Positions 17,912 through 26,112 of a stretch of DNA of 64,000 nucleotides are shown here, in pieces; position 1 is the first letter of the stretch, and every line of letters begins with the position of its first letter. The notes under the pieces were generated by a model. The model ran no database searches and had not been told where the DNA came from. It saw only the letters and a program-made list of their open reading frames with translations. The translations under genes were made by a program, and so were the position numbers. This stretch comes from Flavobacteriales bacterium UBA5040 (GTDB lineage Bacteria; Bacteroidota; Bacteroidia; Flavobacteriales; Weeksellaceae): contig DIBY01000028.1 in NCBI GenBank assembly GCA_002415135.1, forward strand, positions 124,001 to 188,000, written 5' to 3'.

Positions 17912-18100
17912 ACACGGTTATCATTATTAATGAATGATTGCAAGAAAGAAAAGAAAAAGAATACTCTTTCTATGGCATGCTAATTGGTAAAGAGAGGCTA
18001 GTTATTTTTAACTAGTTTGCTATAATCGTGTATAACGAAAGTAGTGAACGAAAAACACAATTCTTTATATGAGAGGTAGACATTGTCTACCTTTTTTATT
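17912..18100 (+). ncRNA. Candidate structured non-coding RNA
   Basis: ACACGGTTAT (17912-17921) pairs with ATAATCGTGT (18022-18031) over ten bases with one G-U pair, closing a 120-base domain. Inside it, CTAGTTA and TAACTAG (near 17997-18014) form a perfect seven-base hairpin. A TTG at 17879-17881 sits 19 bases before TAAAATTA (17901-17908), which has flavobacterial promoter spacing but only a partial -7 match, and would start transcription close to the first stem base. A strong terminator follows at 18074-18098. No ORF with credible coding character covers it. It could be a 6S-like RNA or one of the orphan flavobacterial motifs, but the class was not recognised from sequence. Confidence 0.45.
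18074..18098 (+). terminator. Terminator of the candidate RNA
   Basis: GGTAGACA (18075-18082) pairs with TGTCTACC (18084-18091 region) in a tight hairpin followed by TTTTTT. No protein gene lies upstream on this strand, so it implies a non-coding transcript. Confidence 0.75.
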
Positions 18101-18268
18101 TTGCGATCGAATTCAATTTATAAAAATCCCAAAACCTAAGAGTCTATAAATGCAAGTAAGAATTTTGATGAGTACCGGAATTGCTTTTTTGAAATAATTA
18201 TCTTCTTTTTCTTAACAACAAAACGATTGTTTCATCTATTAAACTTTAAATGGTAATTTAATTTCAAT

Positions 18269-18276
18269 TAAATTTG
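18269..18276 (+). promoter_or_regulatory. Putative -7 element before CotH gene
   Basis: TAAATTTG fits TAnnTTTG, 13 bases before the ATG, which would leave a very short leader. No -33 element was seen. Confidence 0.3.
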
Positions 18277-18289
18277 AATAAAATTATAA

Positions 18290-19729
18290 ATGAAATTTTT
18301 CCGGATTTATTCCTTGTCTTTATTAATGACATTGCTGCTCGGTAGCTGTCGCAATGAAACCGTTATTCCAGAGTCGGAAATTCCTAATCAACCCGCAGAA
18401 CTTTTACAGCAACCTTACCAAACGCCTTATGCACTTTCTGCCTCTCAGAAATACATTTATGATATTGAAGCCGTTCCCGAAATTTCGCTGGAAATTTCAA
18501 AAGAAGAATGGAATAAAATTCTAAATTATTACGATCAGAATCCACAGAACGAAGAATATATTGTTGGCAAATTCGGTTTCGATAAAACTGGAGTTGTAGA
18601 AAGTCTGGACAGCATCGGAGTTCGTTTGCGTGGAAACACCAGTCGCAGAAGACCGGAAGGTTTCACGGGACAACAGCATAATTCTGTGAATCCAGATTGG
18701 AAACATGCAAGTTTTACAGTCAATTTTAAAAAGTATCGAAAAGCTCAAAAATTTCACGATTCAGAAAAATTAATTTTGAAATGGTTCAAAGACGATTCTA
18801 ATTATGTTCGCGAAGTTTATTCTTATGATCTATTTGAAAGATTTGGCGTTTGGACTGCACCGCAATCTTCTTATTGTAAACTCACGATCAAAATTACAGG
18901 TGATGCAAAGCCAGCCTATTTTGGAGTTTATCAAATGGTTGAGCCTGTAGATGAGACTTATCTTGCCAATCGGACTTCATTTTATAAAAGTACTACTGGG
19001 AATTTATGGAAAGCTAATTACGGCGCCGATCTCAAAAACACTTCTACTTCAGCTGACCGTATGGGAATTGAGAATGTGACTTTAACTTCCAATTACTCGC
19101 CAGTCTATGATTATAAAGGAAAGAAATTCAATCTGGAAGCCTCCAAGTCGCAGTTGGTCGATTTTATTACGCAGATTAATTCTAAGTCGGGTGCCGATCT
19201 TCAATCTTATATTTCCTCAAAAATGGATGTCGCTCTATTTCTGAAAACCTACGCAGTTAACGTAACACTAGGAATGTGGGATGATTACTGGAGCAACTCC
19301 AATAATTTCTACTTTTATTTTGATTCAGATGATAAGTTCTATTTTATTCCGTACGATTACGATAATACTTTGGGAACTTCTCTTTTGATGGTGGACTCTG
19401 GTTTACAAAATCCTTTACAGTGGGGCAAAAGTTCTGAAAATCCTTTGGTTGCAAAAATCTTGACGATTCCCGAATATAAAACGCAGTATATTAAATATTT
19501 AAATAATCTAGTTGACAAGAAATATGATTTATTTTACACCACTTACAGCCAACAAAGGATCTTAAAGTGGCGAAGTAAAATTGCCAATTATATTTCCAAC
19601 GATACGGGTGAAGATATGACCATTCAGGATTTACCAGCAAACTGGGGAAATCAATCCAGATACCGTCTTTTAAGCAATGATCAGAATAATTTTTTCTCTG
19701 TGAAAGCCAATTCAATTCCCAAAAATTAA
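18290..19729 (+). CDS. CotH-like kinase-family lipoprotein
   Basis: This 479-residue protein belongs to the CotH family, secreted proteins with an atypical protein-kinase fold first known from Bacillus spore coats. The signal peptide ends LLGSC, a lipobox with Cys20. Family marks include the early EISKEEWNKIL, the VRLRGNTSRR turn, the FGVYQMVEPVDE segment, and FYFIPYDYDNTLG near residue 360, which holds the acidic metal-binding residues. The gene stands alone with a GLPGLI gene 44 bases downstream. Bacteroidota carry many such proteins outside sporulation; substrate and role are unknown here. Confidence 0.82.
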   Translation: MKFFRIYSLSLLMTLLLGSCRNETVIPESEIPNQPAELLQQPYQTPYALSASQKYIYDIEAVPEISLEISKEEWNKILNYYDQNPQNEEYIVGKFGFDKTGVVESLDSIGVRLRGNTSRRRPEGFTGQQHNSVNPDWKHASFTVNFKKYRKAQKFHDSEKLILKWFKDDSNYVREVYSYDLFERFGVWTAPQSSYCKLTIKITGDAKPAYFGVYQMVEPVDETYLANRTSFYKSTTGNLWKANYGADLKNTSTSADRMGIENVTLTSNYSPVYDYKGKKFNLEASKSQLVDFITQINSKSGADLQSYISSKMDVALFLKTYAVNVTLGMWDDYWSNSNNFYFYFDSDDKFYFIPYDYDNTLGTSLLMVDSGLQNPLQWGKSSENPLVAKILTIPEYKTQYIKYLNNLVDKKYDLFYTTYSQQRILKWRSKIANYISNDTGEDMTIQDLPANWGNQSRYRLLSNDQNNFFSVKANSIPKN

Positions 19730-19773
19730 ATATTTTTCTATCTTCACAAATTAGTTTTAATCCAAAAATTACT

Positions 19774-20637
19774 ATGAAAAAATTATCTCTATTCTTAATC
19801 TTGTTCTCCGTTTTATACACTGCTCAAAACCAAAGATTCATTTATGAGTATCACTTTGTGCGGGATACTTTAAATAAAAGTGATGTCAGCAAAGAGTTAA
19901 TGTATTTAGATATTTCTAAAGATGGTTCGAAATTTTACAGTCGAGATGTTTTCGTAAGAGATTCTATGCAGATTGCAAAATATGAAAAAGAAATAGCCGC
20001 AACAGGAAGTATGAATTTTACAGGTATTGCAACTCCTCGTAAAAATGCATTGGTAAACTATAAGGTTTTCAAAACATACCCCGGCTATAAAATTTCTTTA
20101 GAAACTAGAAACGGTAGCGACTCCTATAAAGTTTCGGATGACAGAAAAATAGATTGGAAAATCTTACCTGAAAAGATGAAAATTGGCGAGTTCGAAGCAC
20201 AGAAGGCAATTTGTTATTTCGCTGGAAGAAAATGGATGGCTTGGTTCTCTACAGAATTACCTTTTCAAGATGGTCCTTACAAATTTCATGGCCTTCCAGG
20301 ATTGATCATAAAGTTAGAGGATGAATCAAAAACCCATCGGTATGAATTAAAGGCGGTTACTAAATATGTCCCAACTCAACCCAGAAAATCTGACTTCGAC
20401 GATGAAAATCTGATTAATATTACCCAGGAAAAATATAAAAAACTTTTTTGGGAATTGAGAGATGATCCTGCAAAAGCTTTTAAAGAAATGATGAGCAAAG
20501 GGAATATGGGCAACATGCAGGATGGTAACGGGTCTGCAGTTTCTGCTGCTGCAATGATAAAAAGAACCGAGAATAATGCGAAAGAAAATCAAGCTAAAAA
20601 TAATAATCTTATTGAACTTGATCTATTAGTTCGATAA
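19774..20637 (+). CDS. GLPGLI family secreted protein
   Basis: This 287-residue protein has a signal peptide ending YTAQ and the family signature FHGLPGLIIKLEDESKTH near residue 175, preceded by WMAWFSTELPFQDGPYKF. The GLPGLI family (porin-like or surface-associated, Bacteroidota only) has no established function. A second member lies at 44315-45127 with about the same architecture, including the KWMAWF-like and PFQDGPYKF segments, so they are paralogs. The C-terminus is charged and ends with LIELDLLVR, close to the IIEIDLIK end of the other copy. Confidence 0.88.
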   Translation: MKKLSLFLILFSVLYTAQNQRFIYEYHFVRDTLNKSDVSKELMYLDISKDGSKFYSRDVFVRDSMQIAKYEKEIAATGSMNFTGIATPRKNALVNYKVFKTYPGYKISLETRNGSDSYKVSDDRKIDWKILPEKMKIGEFEAQKAICYFAGRKWMAWFSTELPFQDGPYKFHGLPGLIIKLEDESKTHRYELKAVTKYVPTQPRKSDFDDENLINITQEKYKKLFWELRDDPAKAFKEMMSKGNMGNMQDGNGSAVSAAAMIKRTENNAKENQAKNNNLIELDLLVR

Positions 20638-20647
20638 AAAAATTATG

Positions 20648-20980
20648 TTACTTCCTCAAAGATTTCGTTTTTCTAAAACTCGCTAAAACGTAATACGCGA
20701 CAAAAACCATTGAGAATTTAATGAGGGAAGGCACTGCCAATTCCAAATTGAAAATGAAATAGCCAATCACCATCAGCAATCCCATCGCTATAAAAGAGTA
20801 CATTAATTTCTGTGGAAGCTCGAATTTTTGATCATCTAAAAAATAAGCAGTTCCCCAGGCCAGACCAAATGCGAATCCGTAGTACAGATCCAGTTCCCAA
20901 CCTTGACTTCCCAATAGAAAGTAGTTTAAGAGAAAACTGATTCCAGTTCCGGCGAATAAATAAAGTAGGGCTTTCTGCAT
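20648..20980 (-). CDS. Small integral membrane protein, unknown function
   Basis: This 110-residue protein has four hydrophobic segments at about residues 5-22, 32-46, 60-78 and 83-101, with a basic tail (RKTKSLRK). No motif was recognised. It converges on the GLPGLI gene with a ten-base gap. The helix pattern supports a real gene. Confidence 0.65.
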   Translation of the reverse strand: MQKALLYLFAGTGISFLLNYFLLGSQGWELDLYYGFAFGLAWGTAYFLDDQKFELPQKLMYSFIAMGLLMVIGYFIFNLELAVPSLIKFSMVFVAYYVLASFRKTKSLRK

Positions 20981-21122
20981 GGCTGAAATATTTTTGCAAA
21001 ACTAACCATTTTTAAAGTTTTAGCAATGAGGTGCGGAGACCGTTTCTGTAGTTTCTTTTCCGCATTGCTTCTTTCTATCGAATGAATACCTTTTTTCAAC
21101 TTTCATATTTTAGAGAAAACCT

Positions 21123-21130
21123 TATCTTTG
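21123..21130 (+). promoter_or_regulatory. Putative -7 element of icmF promoter
   Basis: TATCTTTG fits TAnnTTTG, 19 bases before the icmF ATG. Confidence 0.5.
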
Positions 21131-21149
21131 GAACAATCGAAATTATATT

Positions 21150-24100
21150 ATGAATCAAGAAAAATATACGCCAAAAAATAAAGTAAGAGTCGTAACAGCC
21201 GCTTCTTTGTTTGATGGACACGACGCTGCTATTAATATTATGAGAAGGATGATTCAGGCCACGGGCGCCGAAGTTATTCATCTTGGCCATGATAAATCGG
21301 CAGAGGAAGTTGTTGACTGCGCTATTCAGGAAGATGCAAACGCAATTGCCTTGACTTCTTACCAAGGTGGTCACAACGAATATTTTAAATATATCTATGA
21401 TCTTCTTCGTCAAAAAGGTGCACCTCAGATCAAAATATTTGGTGGCGGCGGAGGTGTAATTCTTCCCGAAGAAATCAGAGAATTAATGGAATACGGAATC
21501 GACCGGATTTACTCTCCTGATGATGGCCGTGAAATGGGATTACAGGGAATGATCAATGATTTAGTTCAAAAATCTGATTTTGCAACGGGAGAACATATCG
21601 AAACTTCGGATTTGGAAAATATCAAATTTGAAGATTCTAAATCGATCGCAGAAGTTATTTCAGCGGTAGAAAACTTCTCCGATGAAAAACCGGAGTTGGT
21701 AAAAGCAATTGACGAAAAAGCAAAGGATTCTAAAATTCCTATTATTGGAATCACCGGAACTGGTGGAGCAGGGAAATCTTCTTTAACGGATGAATTGGTT
21801 CGTCGTTTTTTACGTTCCAATCCTGATCAGAAGATCGCGATCGTTTCTGTAGATCCTTCTAAAAAGAAAACAGGTGGAGCACTTTTAGGTGACCGTATCC
21901 GAATGAATTCCATTAATGATCCTCGCGTTTACATGCGTTCCATGGCGACTCGCGAAAATAATGTTTCGGTTTCTCCTTACATTCATTCCGCTTTAAATAT
22001 TTTAAAGTTAGCAAAACCTGATGTCATCATTTTGGAGACTTCAGGAATTGGACAATCTGGTTCAGAAATTACCGATATCGCCGATGTTTCCATGTATGTG
22101 ATGACTCCAGAATACGGAGCTTCAACGCAATTGGAGAAAATTGATATGTTGGATTATGCCGATTTGGTTGTTCTTAATAAATCGGATAAGCGTGGTGCTT
22201 TAGACGCACTTCAAGCCGTTCGAAAAACGTATCAACGAAATCACACGGCGTTTGATAAAACGTTGGAAGAAATGCCAGTCTTTTCTACGAAAGCAAGTCA
22301 GTTCAACGATTATGGAACGACTGAATTATACAATGCTTTGATCTATAAAGTCAACGAAACTTTAGAAAAAGATCAAGGTAAATCTGCTCCGATATTTAAA
22401 GAATTCGTGGAGCAAAACGTTTCGGATGATACTACGGTTATTCCTCCAAAACGCGTTCGTTATCTTTCTGAAATTGTTGAAAGCAATCACGCTTATGATA
22501 AAGAAGTCGAGCATCAGGCACTCATTGCGAAGAGAATGTATCTTTTAGAAGGTGCAAAAGTTCTCATTACCGATGATCAACATACGACCGATAAATTAGA
22601 AAAGGTTTTCCTTAAAACGAAGAAGGAATTGTCTGAGGAAAATATCGCTTTCCTAAAAGGATGGCGTAATTTTAAAGAAGAAATGGCTGGAGATGCTTAT
22701 TCTTATTTCGTTCGTGGAAAAGAAATTAAAGTAGAGACAAAATATGAATCTCTTTCTCATTTAAAAATCCCCAAAATTTCTTTACCGAAATTTCAGGATT
22801 GGGGCGATCTGTTACGTTGGAAAGGTCAGGAAAATGTTCCGGGACAATTTCCTTACACCGCTGGATTGTTCCCTTTTAAAAGAACGGGTGAAGATCCAAC
22901 CAGAATGTTTGCCGGCGAAGGTGGACCAGAAAGAACGAACAGAAGATTCCATTACGTGTCCGCTGATATGGATGCGAAAAGGTTATCTACTGCTTTCGAC
23001 TCTGTAACTTTATACGGGCAAGATCCTGCGTTTCCACCAGATATTTATGGTAAGATCGGAAATGCCGGAGTTTCAATTGCAACTTTAGATGATGCGAAAA
23101 AACTGTATTCAGGTTTCGATCTGGTGAATGCCATGACGTCGGTTTCAATGACCATTAATGGTCCGGCTCCGATGATTTTAGCCTTTTTCATGAACGCTGC
23201 CATCGATCAAAATGTCGAAAAATATTTAACGGAGAATAATCTTTGGGAAGCAGTTGAAGCAAAGTTAAAAGCAAAATTCGATGACCAAGGTTTAAAAAGA
23301 CCTGCGTATGAAGGCGAACTACCAAATGGAAATAATGGTTTAGGTTTAAAATTGTTAGGAATTACCGGTGACGAAGTGATCGATGCTGAAACGTACAACC
23401 AAATTAAAGCGCAGACTATTGCAACCGTTCGTGGAACGGTTCAGGCAGATATTTTAAAAGAAGATCAAGCGCAAAATACGTGTATTTTTTCGACTGAATT
23501 TGCGTTGAGATTAATGGGTGATGTTCAACAATATTTCATTGATCAGAAAGTAAGAAACTTTTATTCGGTTTCGATTTCCGGTTATCACATTGCAGAAGCG
23601 GGTGCAAATCCGATTTCGCAGTTGGCGTTTACGTTGGCAAATGGATTCACTTATGTTGAATACTACTTGAGTCGCGGAATGGATATTAATGATTTCGCTC
23701 CAAACTTATCTTTCTTCTTCTCAAACGGAACTGACCCGGAATATGCGGTAATCGGTCGTGTTGCCAGAAGAATTTGGTCTAAAGCCATGAAGTTGAAATA
23801 TCAGGCCAACGAAAGAAGTCAGATGTTGAAATATCACATTCAAACTTCTGGACGTTCTTTGCACGCACAAGAAATTGACTTCAATGATATCCGTACAACA
23901 TTGCAAGCTTTGTACGCGATTTATGATAACTGTAACTCACTGCATACCAATGCTTATGATGAGGCAATTACAACTCCGACTGAAGATTCAGTAAGAAGAG
24001 CAATGGCGATTCAACTGATCATTAATAAAGAATTAGGTTTAGCGAAAAACGAAAATCCGTTACAGGGTTCTTTCATTATTGAAGAATTAACCGACTTGGT

Positions 24101-24530
24101 TGAAGAAGCCGTTTATACCGAATTCGACCGAATCACCGAAAGAGGCGGAGTTTTGGGTGCCATGGAAACCATGTACCAACGTTCGAAAATTCAGGAAGAA
24201 AGTATGCATTATGAAATGCTGAAACATACCGGAGAATTTCCAATTATTGGCGTTAATACGTTCTTAGGAAAAGATGGATCACCAACTGTTTTACCAAGAG
24301 AGGTTATTCGTTCAACCGAGGAAGAAAAACAATTACAGATTCAGAATTTAGAAAACTTTCAGAAATCACACGCTGATAAAAGCGAACAGATCTTACACGA
24401 CTTGCAGATCTCTGCTATCAACCAGGAAAATTTATTTGAAAAAATGATGGAGGCGGTGAAATATTGTTCTTTGGGACAGATCACCAATGCTTTGTTTGAA
24501 GTTGGTGGAATGTATAGACGAAATATGTAG
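21150..24530 (+). CDS. icmF: Fused isobutyryl-CoA mutase (cobalamin domain, G-protein chaperone, mutase)
   Basis: This enzyme interconverts isobutyryl-CoA and n-butyryl-CoA with adenosylcobalamin. The 1126-residue chain is a natural fusion. Residues 1-140 are the B12-binding domain with DGHDAA (22-27, His24 as the lower cobalt ligand) and the GGGGG loop near 98-102. Residues about 190-430 are a MeaB-like GTPase chaperone with the P-loop GTGGAGKSS (203-211) and NKSD. Residues about 560-1126 are the substrate-binding mutase barrel with RRFHYVSADMDAKRLSTAFDS and SVSISGYHIAEAGANP. This order is the IcmF signature and separates it from methylmalonyl-CoA mutase, whose B12 domain is C-terminal. It is a single gene with its own promoter. 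Some family members prefer pivalyl- or isovaleryl-CoA, which sequence alone does not decide. Confidence 0.93.
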   Translation: MNQEKYTPKNKVRVVTAASLFDGHDAAINIMRRMIQATGAEVIHLGHDKSAEEVVDCAIQEDANAIALTSYQGGHNEYFKYIYDLLRQKGAPQIKIFGGGGGVILPEEIRELMEYGIDRIYSPDDGREMGLQGMINDLVQKSDFATGEHIETSDLENIKFEDSKSIAEVISAVENFSDEKPELVKAIDEKAKDSKIPIIGITGTGGAGKSSLTDELVRRFLRSNPDQKIAIVSVDPSKKKTGGALLGDRIRMNSINDPRVYMRSMATRENNVSVSPYIHSALNILKLAKPDVIILETSGIGQSGSEITDIADVSMYVMTPEYGASTQLEKIDMLDYADLVVLNKSDKRGALDALQAVRKTYQRNHTAFDKTLEEMPVFSTKASQFNDYGTTELYNALIYKVNETLEKDQGKSAPIFKEFVEQNVSDDTTVIPPKRVRYLSEIVESNHAYDKEVEHQALIAKRMYLLEGAKVLITDDQHTTDKLEKVFLKTKKELSEENIAFLKGWRNFKEEMAGDAYSYFVRGKEIKVETKYESLSHLKIPKISLPKFQDWGDLLRWKGQENVPGQFPYTAGLFPFKRTGEDPTRMFAGEGGPERTNRRFHYVSADMDAKRLSTAFDSVTLYGQDPAFPPDIYGKIGNAGVSIATLDDAKKLYSGFDLVNAMTSVSMTINGPAPMILAFFMNAAIDQNVEKYLTENNLWEAVEAKLKAKFDDQGLKRPAYEGELPNGNNGLGLKLLGITGDEVIDAETYNQIKAQTIATVRGTVQADILKEDQAQNTCIFSTEFALRLMGDVQQYFIDQKVRNFYSVSISGYHIAEAGANPISQLAFTLANGFTYVEYYLSRGMDINDFAPNLSFFFSNGTDPEYAVIGRVARRIWSKAMKLKYQANERSQMLKYHIQTSGRSLHAQEIDFNDIRTTLQALYAIYDNCNSLHTNAYDEAITTPTEDSVRRAMAIQLIINKELGLAKNENPLQGSFIIEELTDLVEEAVYTEFDRITERGGVLGAMETMYQRSKIQEESMHYEMLKHTGEFPIIGVNTFLGKDGSPTVLPREVIRSTEEEKQLQIQNLENFQKSHADKSEQILHDLQISAINQENLFEKMMEAVKYCSLGQITNALFEVGGMYRRNM

Positions 24531-24541
24531 ACCTGTTATTT

Positions 24542-24574
24542 AATCCTTCAAGGATTTAGAATCCTTGAAGGATT
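24542..24574. repeat. Perfect 15-base palindrome next to RAYT gene
   Basis: AATCCTTCAAGGATT (24542-24556) and AATCCTTGAAGGATT (24560-24574) are exact reverse complements with a three-base spacer. Each arm is also a palindrome around its centre base, so the site reads equally as two direct copies. It lies between icmF and the RAYT transposase. It may be a terminator (only GATTTTG follows) or a REP-like target of the transposase. Confidence 0.75.
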
Positions 24575-24608
24575 GATTTTGAAGAAGTGAATTTCAAAAT
24601 TGTTCGTG

Positions 24609-25223
24609 ATGGATAAAATATTACTTGAGCCTGGAAATTATTATCACATTTATAATCGCGGTAATAATGGACAAAATATTTTTTTTGAGAAAGAAAATTA
24701 TATTTTTTTTCTGAACAGATATGATCGCTATATTTCTCCCTTCTGCGATACTATTGCTTGGGTTTTGTTGGGCAATCATTTTCATTTTTTGATTTATGTT
24801 AAGAATTTACAGGAGGTGGACATACAGAAACTTGAGTATTCGACGGTTGAAAAGCCAAAAAAAATCGATGTTCATTTGCAGTTTGGTCATCTCTTTAATT
24901 CTTATGCGAAAGCAATAAATAAAAGATACAATCGAACCGGCAGTTTATTCGAGAAAAACTTTGAGCGGAAAAAAGTCGATTCTGTAAAATACCTTAAAAA
25001 TTTAATCCACTACATTCACAACAATCCTGTACATCACCGATTTGCTGAAGAAGTTTGGGATTACCCCTGGAGTTCTTATGGGAGTTTAATTTCTAATCAG
25101 AAAACCAACATGAATAGGAGATTTGTTTTAGAAATTTTCAACAGTGTGGAAGAGTTTAAATTATATCATCTTCAAGATCAGGAATATGGTGATGAGATAA
25201 ATGAATTACTTATTGACTATTAA
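24609..25223 (+). CDS. RAYT-type Y1 transposase (REP-associated tyrosine transposase)
   Basis: This 204-residue protein is an IS200/IS605-like HUH endonuclease of the REP-associated class. It starts at ATG 24609 (an in-frame TTG lies nine bases upstream). Residues 8-16 read GNYYHIYNRG, the HUH motif is in GNHFHFLIYV near residue 55, and YIHNNPVHH near residue 135 carries the likely catalytic tyrosine, followed by the WDYPWSSYGS signature. RAYTs cut single-stranded palindromic REP sequences and are usually domesticated singletons, not active insertion sequences. The 33-base palindrome just upstream is a plausible cognate element. No terminal inverted repeats or target duplication were seen. 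Confidence 0.88.
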   Translation: MDKILLEPGNYYHIYNRGNNGQNIFFEKENYIFFLNRYDRYISPFCDTIAWVLLGNHFHFLIYVKNLQEVDIQKLEYSTVEKPKKIDVHLQFGHLFNSYAKAINKRYNRTGSLFEKNFERKKVDSVKYLKNLIHYIHNNPVHHRFAEEVWDYPWSSYGSLISNQKTNMNRRFVLEIFNSVEEFKLYHLQDQEYGDEINELLIDY

Positions 25224-25364
25224 AAGGCGTAAGTTCTTTAAGAGTTAACAAAACCTGAAGTATTTTTTTAAATTGTTAATGTGTGTTAAATCAAATAATT
25301 ACTCCTATTTTCTCAAAATCATTTTTTATCTTTAGCTTCTAATCTCTTAATTAAATAGAAAATT

Positions 25365-25472
25365 ATGGAAAATACTAATTGTACCTGCAACTGCGAAGGT
25401 TGCAAATCAGGAGACTGTAAAAACTGTACTTGCACGAATTGCACTTGCAAAGGTTGCACTTGCGAGAAGTAA
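25365..25472 (+). CDS. Metallothionein-like cysteine-rich miniprotein (35 residues)
   Basis: This short ORF encodes 35 residues, 11 of them cysteine, with no histidine or aromatic residue. The cysteines stand as CxC and CxxC groups (positions 6, 8, 10, 13, 18, 21, 23, 26, 28, 31, 33), separated by Thr, Asn, Lys and Gly. That spacing is typical of metal-thiolate proteins, so a zinc, copper or cadmium buffer is the likely role. It begins at ATG 25365 and ends before a strong terminator at 25505-25540. A TATCTTTA near-match to the -7 consensus lies at 25327-25334. The neighbour is a GlcG/HbpS-type protein. It is too short for standard gene filters and may be missed in annotations. Known bacterial metallothioneins (SmtA) differ in size and contain histidine, so this is probably a different class. 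Confidence 0.72.
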   Translation: MENTNCTCNCEGCKSGDCKNCTCTNCTCKGCTCEK

Positions 25473-25504
25473 ATCATTACAACAAAATAATTGATCAATA
25501 CCTA

Positions 25505-25540
25505 AAGCCATCAAGCTTCCGAAGCTTCGATGGCTTTTTT
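25505..25540 (+). terminator. Terminator after metallothionein-like gene
   Basis: AAGCCATC (25505-25512) pairs with GATGGCTT (25529-25536), with an inner AAGCTT palindrome and a T run. Confidence 0.85.
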
Positions 25541-25587
25541 AATTCTTTCACAGAAACGTACATTTAAAAAATTAAAAATTTAATAAA

Positions 25588-25986
25588 ATGAATATTACCT
25601 TATCACAAGCTGAACAATTAATTTCAGCAGCAAAAGAAAAAGCAGTAGCAATAGACTGTAAAATGAATATCGCCGTCGTTGATGCTGGTGCCAATCTGGT
25701 CGCCTTTGCCAGAATGGATGGCGCCTGGTTAGGCTCACTAGATATTTCTATCAAGAAGGCGAAAACAGCCCGGTTTTTCGATATGAATTCTGGAGAAATA
25801 GGAAAACTATCTCAGCCCGGAGAATCTTTGTACAATATCGAACATTCTAACGGTGGATTAATTACTTTTCCTGGTGGCGTTTTGGTTAAAAATGCAAACG
25901 GTGAAATTATTGGAGCTATTGGCGTAAGTGGAAGCGCGGTAGAAAATGATCATGCCGTGGCAGAAGCAGGTGCTGCAGCAATTTAA
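25588..25986 (+). CDS. GlcG/HbpS family protein (DUF336)
   Basis: This 132-residue protein matches the GlcG/HbpS fold: an N-terminal helix (LSQAEQLISAAKEKAVAI), the strand NIAVVDAGANLVAFARMDGAW, the PGGVLVK turn and the glycine-rich GAIGVSGSAVENDHAVAEAG. HbpS binds haem in Streptomyces; GlcG is an accessory of glycolate metabolism in E. coli. No signal peptide is seen, so it is cytoplasmic. No two-component partner or glycolate oxidase gene is nearby. Function is therefore not assignable beyond the fold. Confidence 0.85.
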   Translation: MNITLSQAEQLISAAKEKAVAIDCKMNIAVVDAGANLVAFARMDGAWLGSLDISIKKAKTARFFDMNSGEIGKLSQPGESLYNIEHSNGGLITFPGGVLVKNANGEIIGAIGVSGSAVENDHAVAEAGAAAI

Positions 25987-26008
25987 TTTCCGACATCTCA
26001 ATAAATTT

Positions 26009-26038
26009 AAAGTCACTTCTAATTGAAGTGACTTTTTT
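26009..26038 (+). terminator. Terminator after GlcG/HbpS gene
   Basis: AAAGTCACTTC (26009-26019) pairs perfectly with GAAGTGACTTT (26025-26035), followed by TTTT. Confidence 0.88.
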
Positions 26039-26086
26039 ATTGGTAACGAATTCGGTTTTGAAACAAATCATTTATTTTTCATTCTT

Positions 26087-26094
26087 TATATTTG
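26087..26094 (+). promoter_or_regulatory. Putative -7 element before serine hydrolase
   Basis: TATATTTG fits TAnnTTTG. It lies upstream of ATG 26113 and overlaps the alternative TTG start at 26092, which supports 26113 as the real start. Confidence 0.5.
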
Positions 26095-26112
26095 ACAAAA
26101 CAGCGATCTCTT

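Larger units (their letters stand above)
17639..18289. other. Gene-free stretch between rplM and the CotH gene
   Basis: The region 17639-17875 is AT-rich and shows no convincing ORF, tRNA or repeat. Positions 17879-18100 hold the candidate structured RNA described separately. Positions 18101-18268 show nothing recognisable, and a TAnnTTTG element for the next gene lies at 18269-18276. Confidence 0.6.

Noticed and set aside
24542..24574. Palindrome as a plain terminator only
   Set aside because: Kept as a repeat since the T tract is weak and the double symmetry beside a RAYT gives a better alternative. A terminator role is not excluded.
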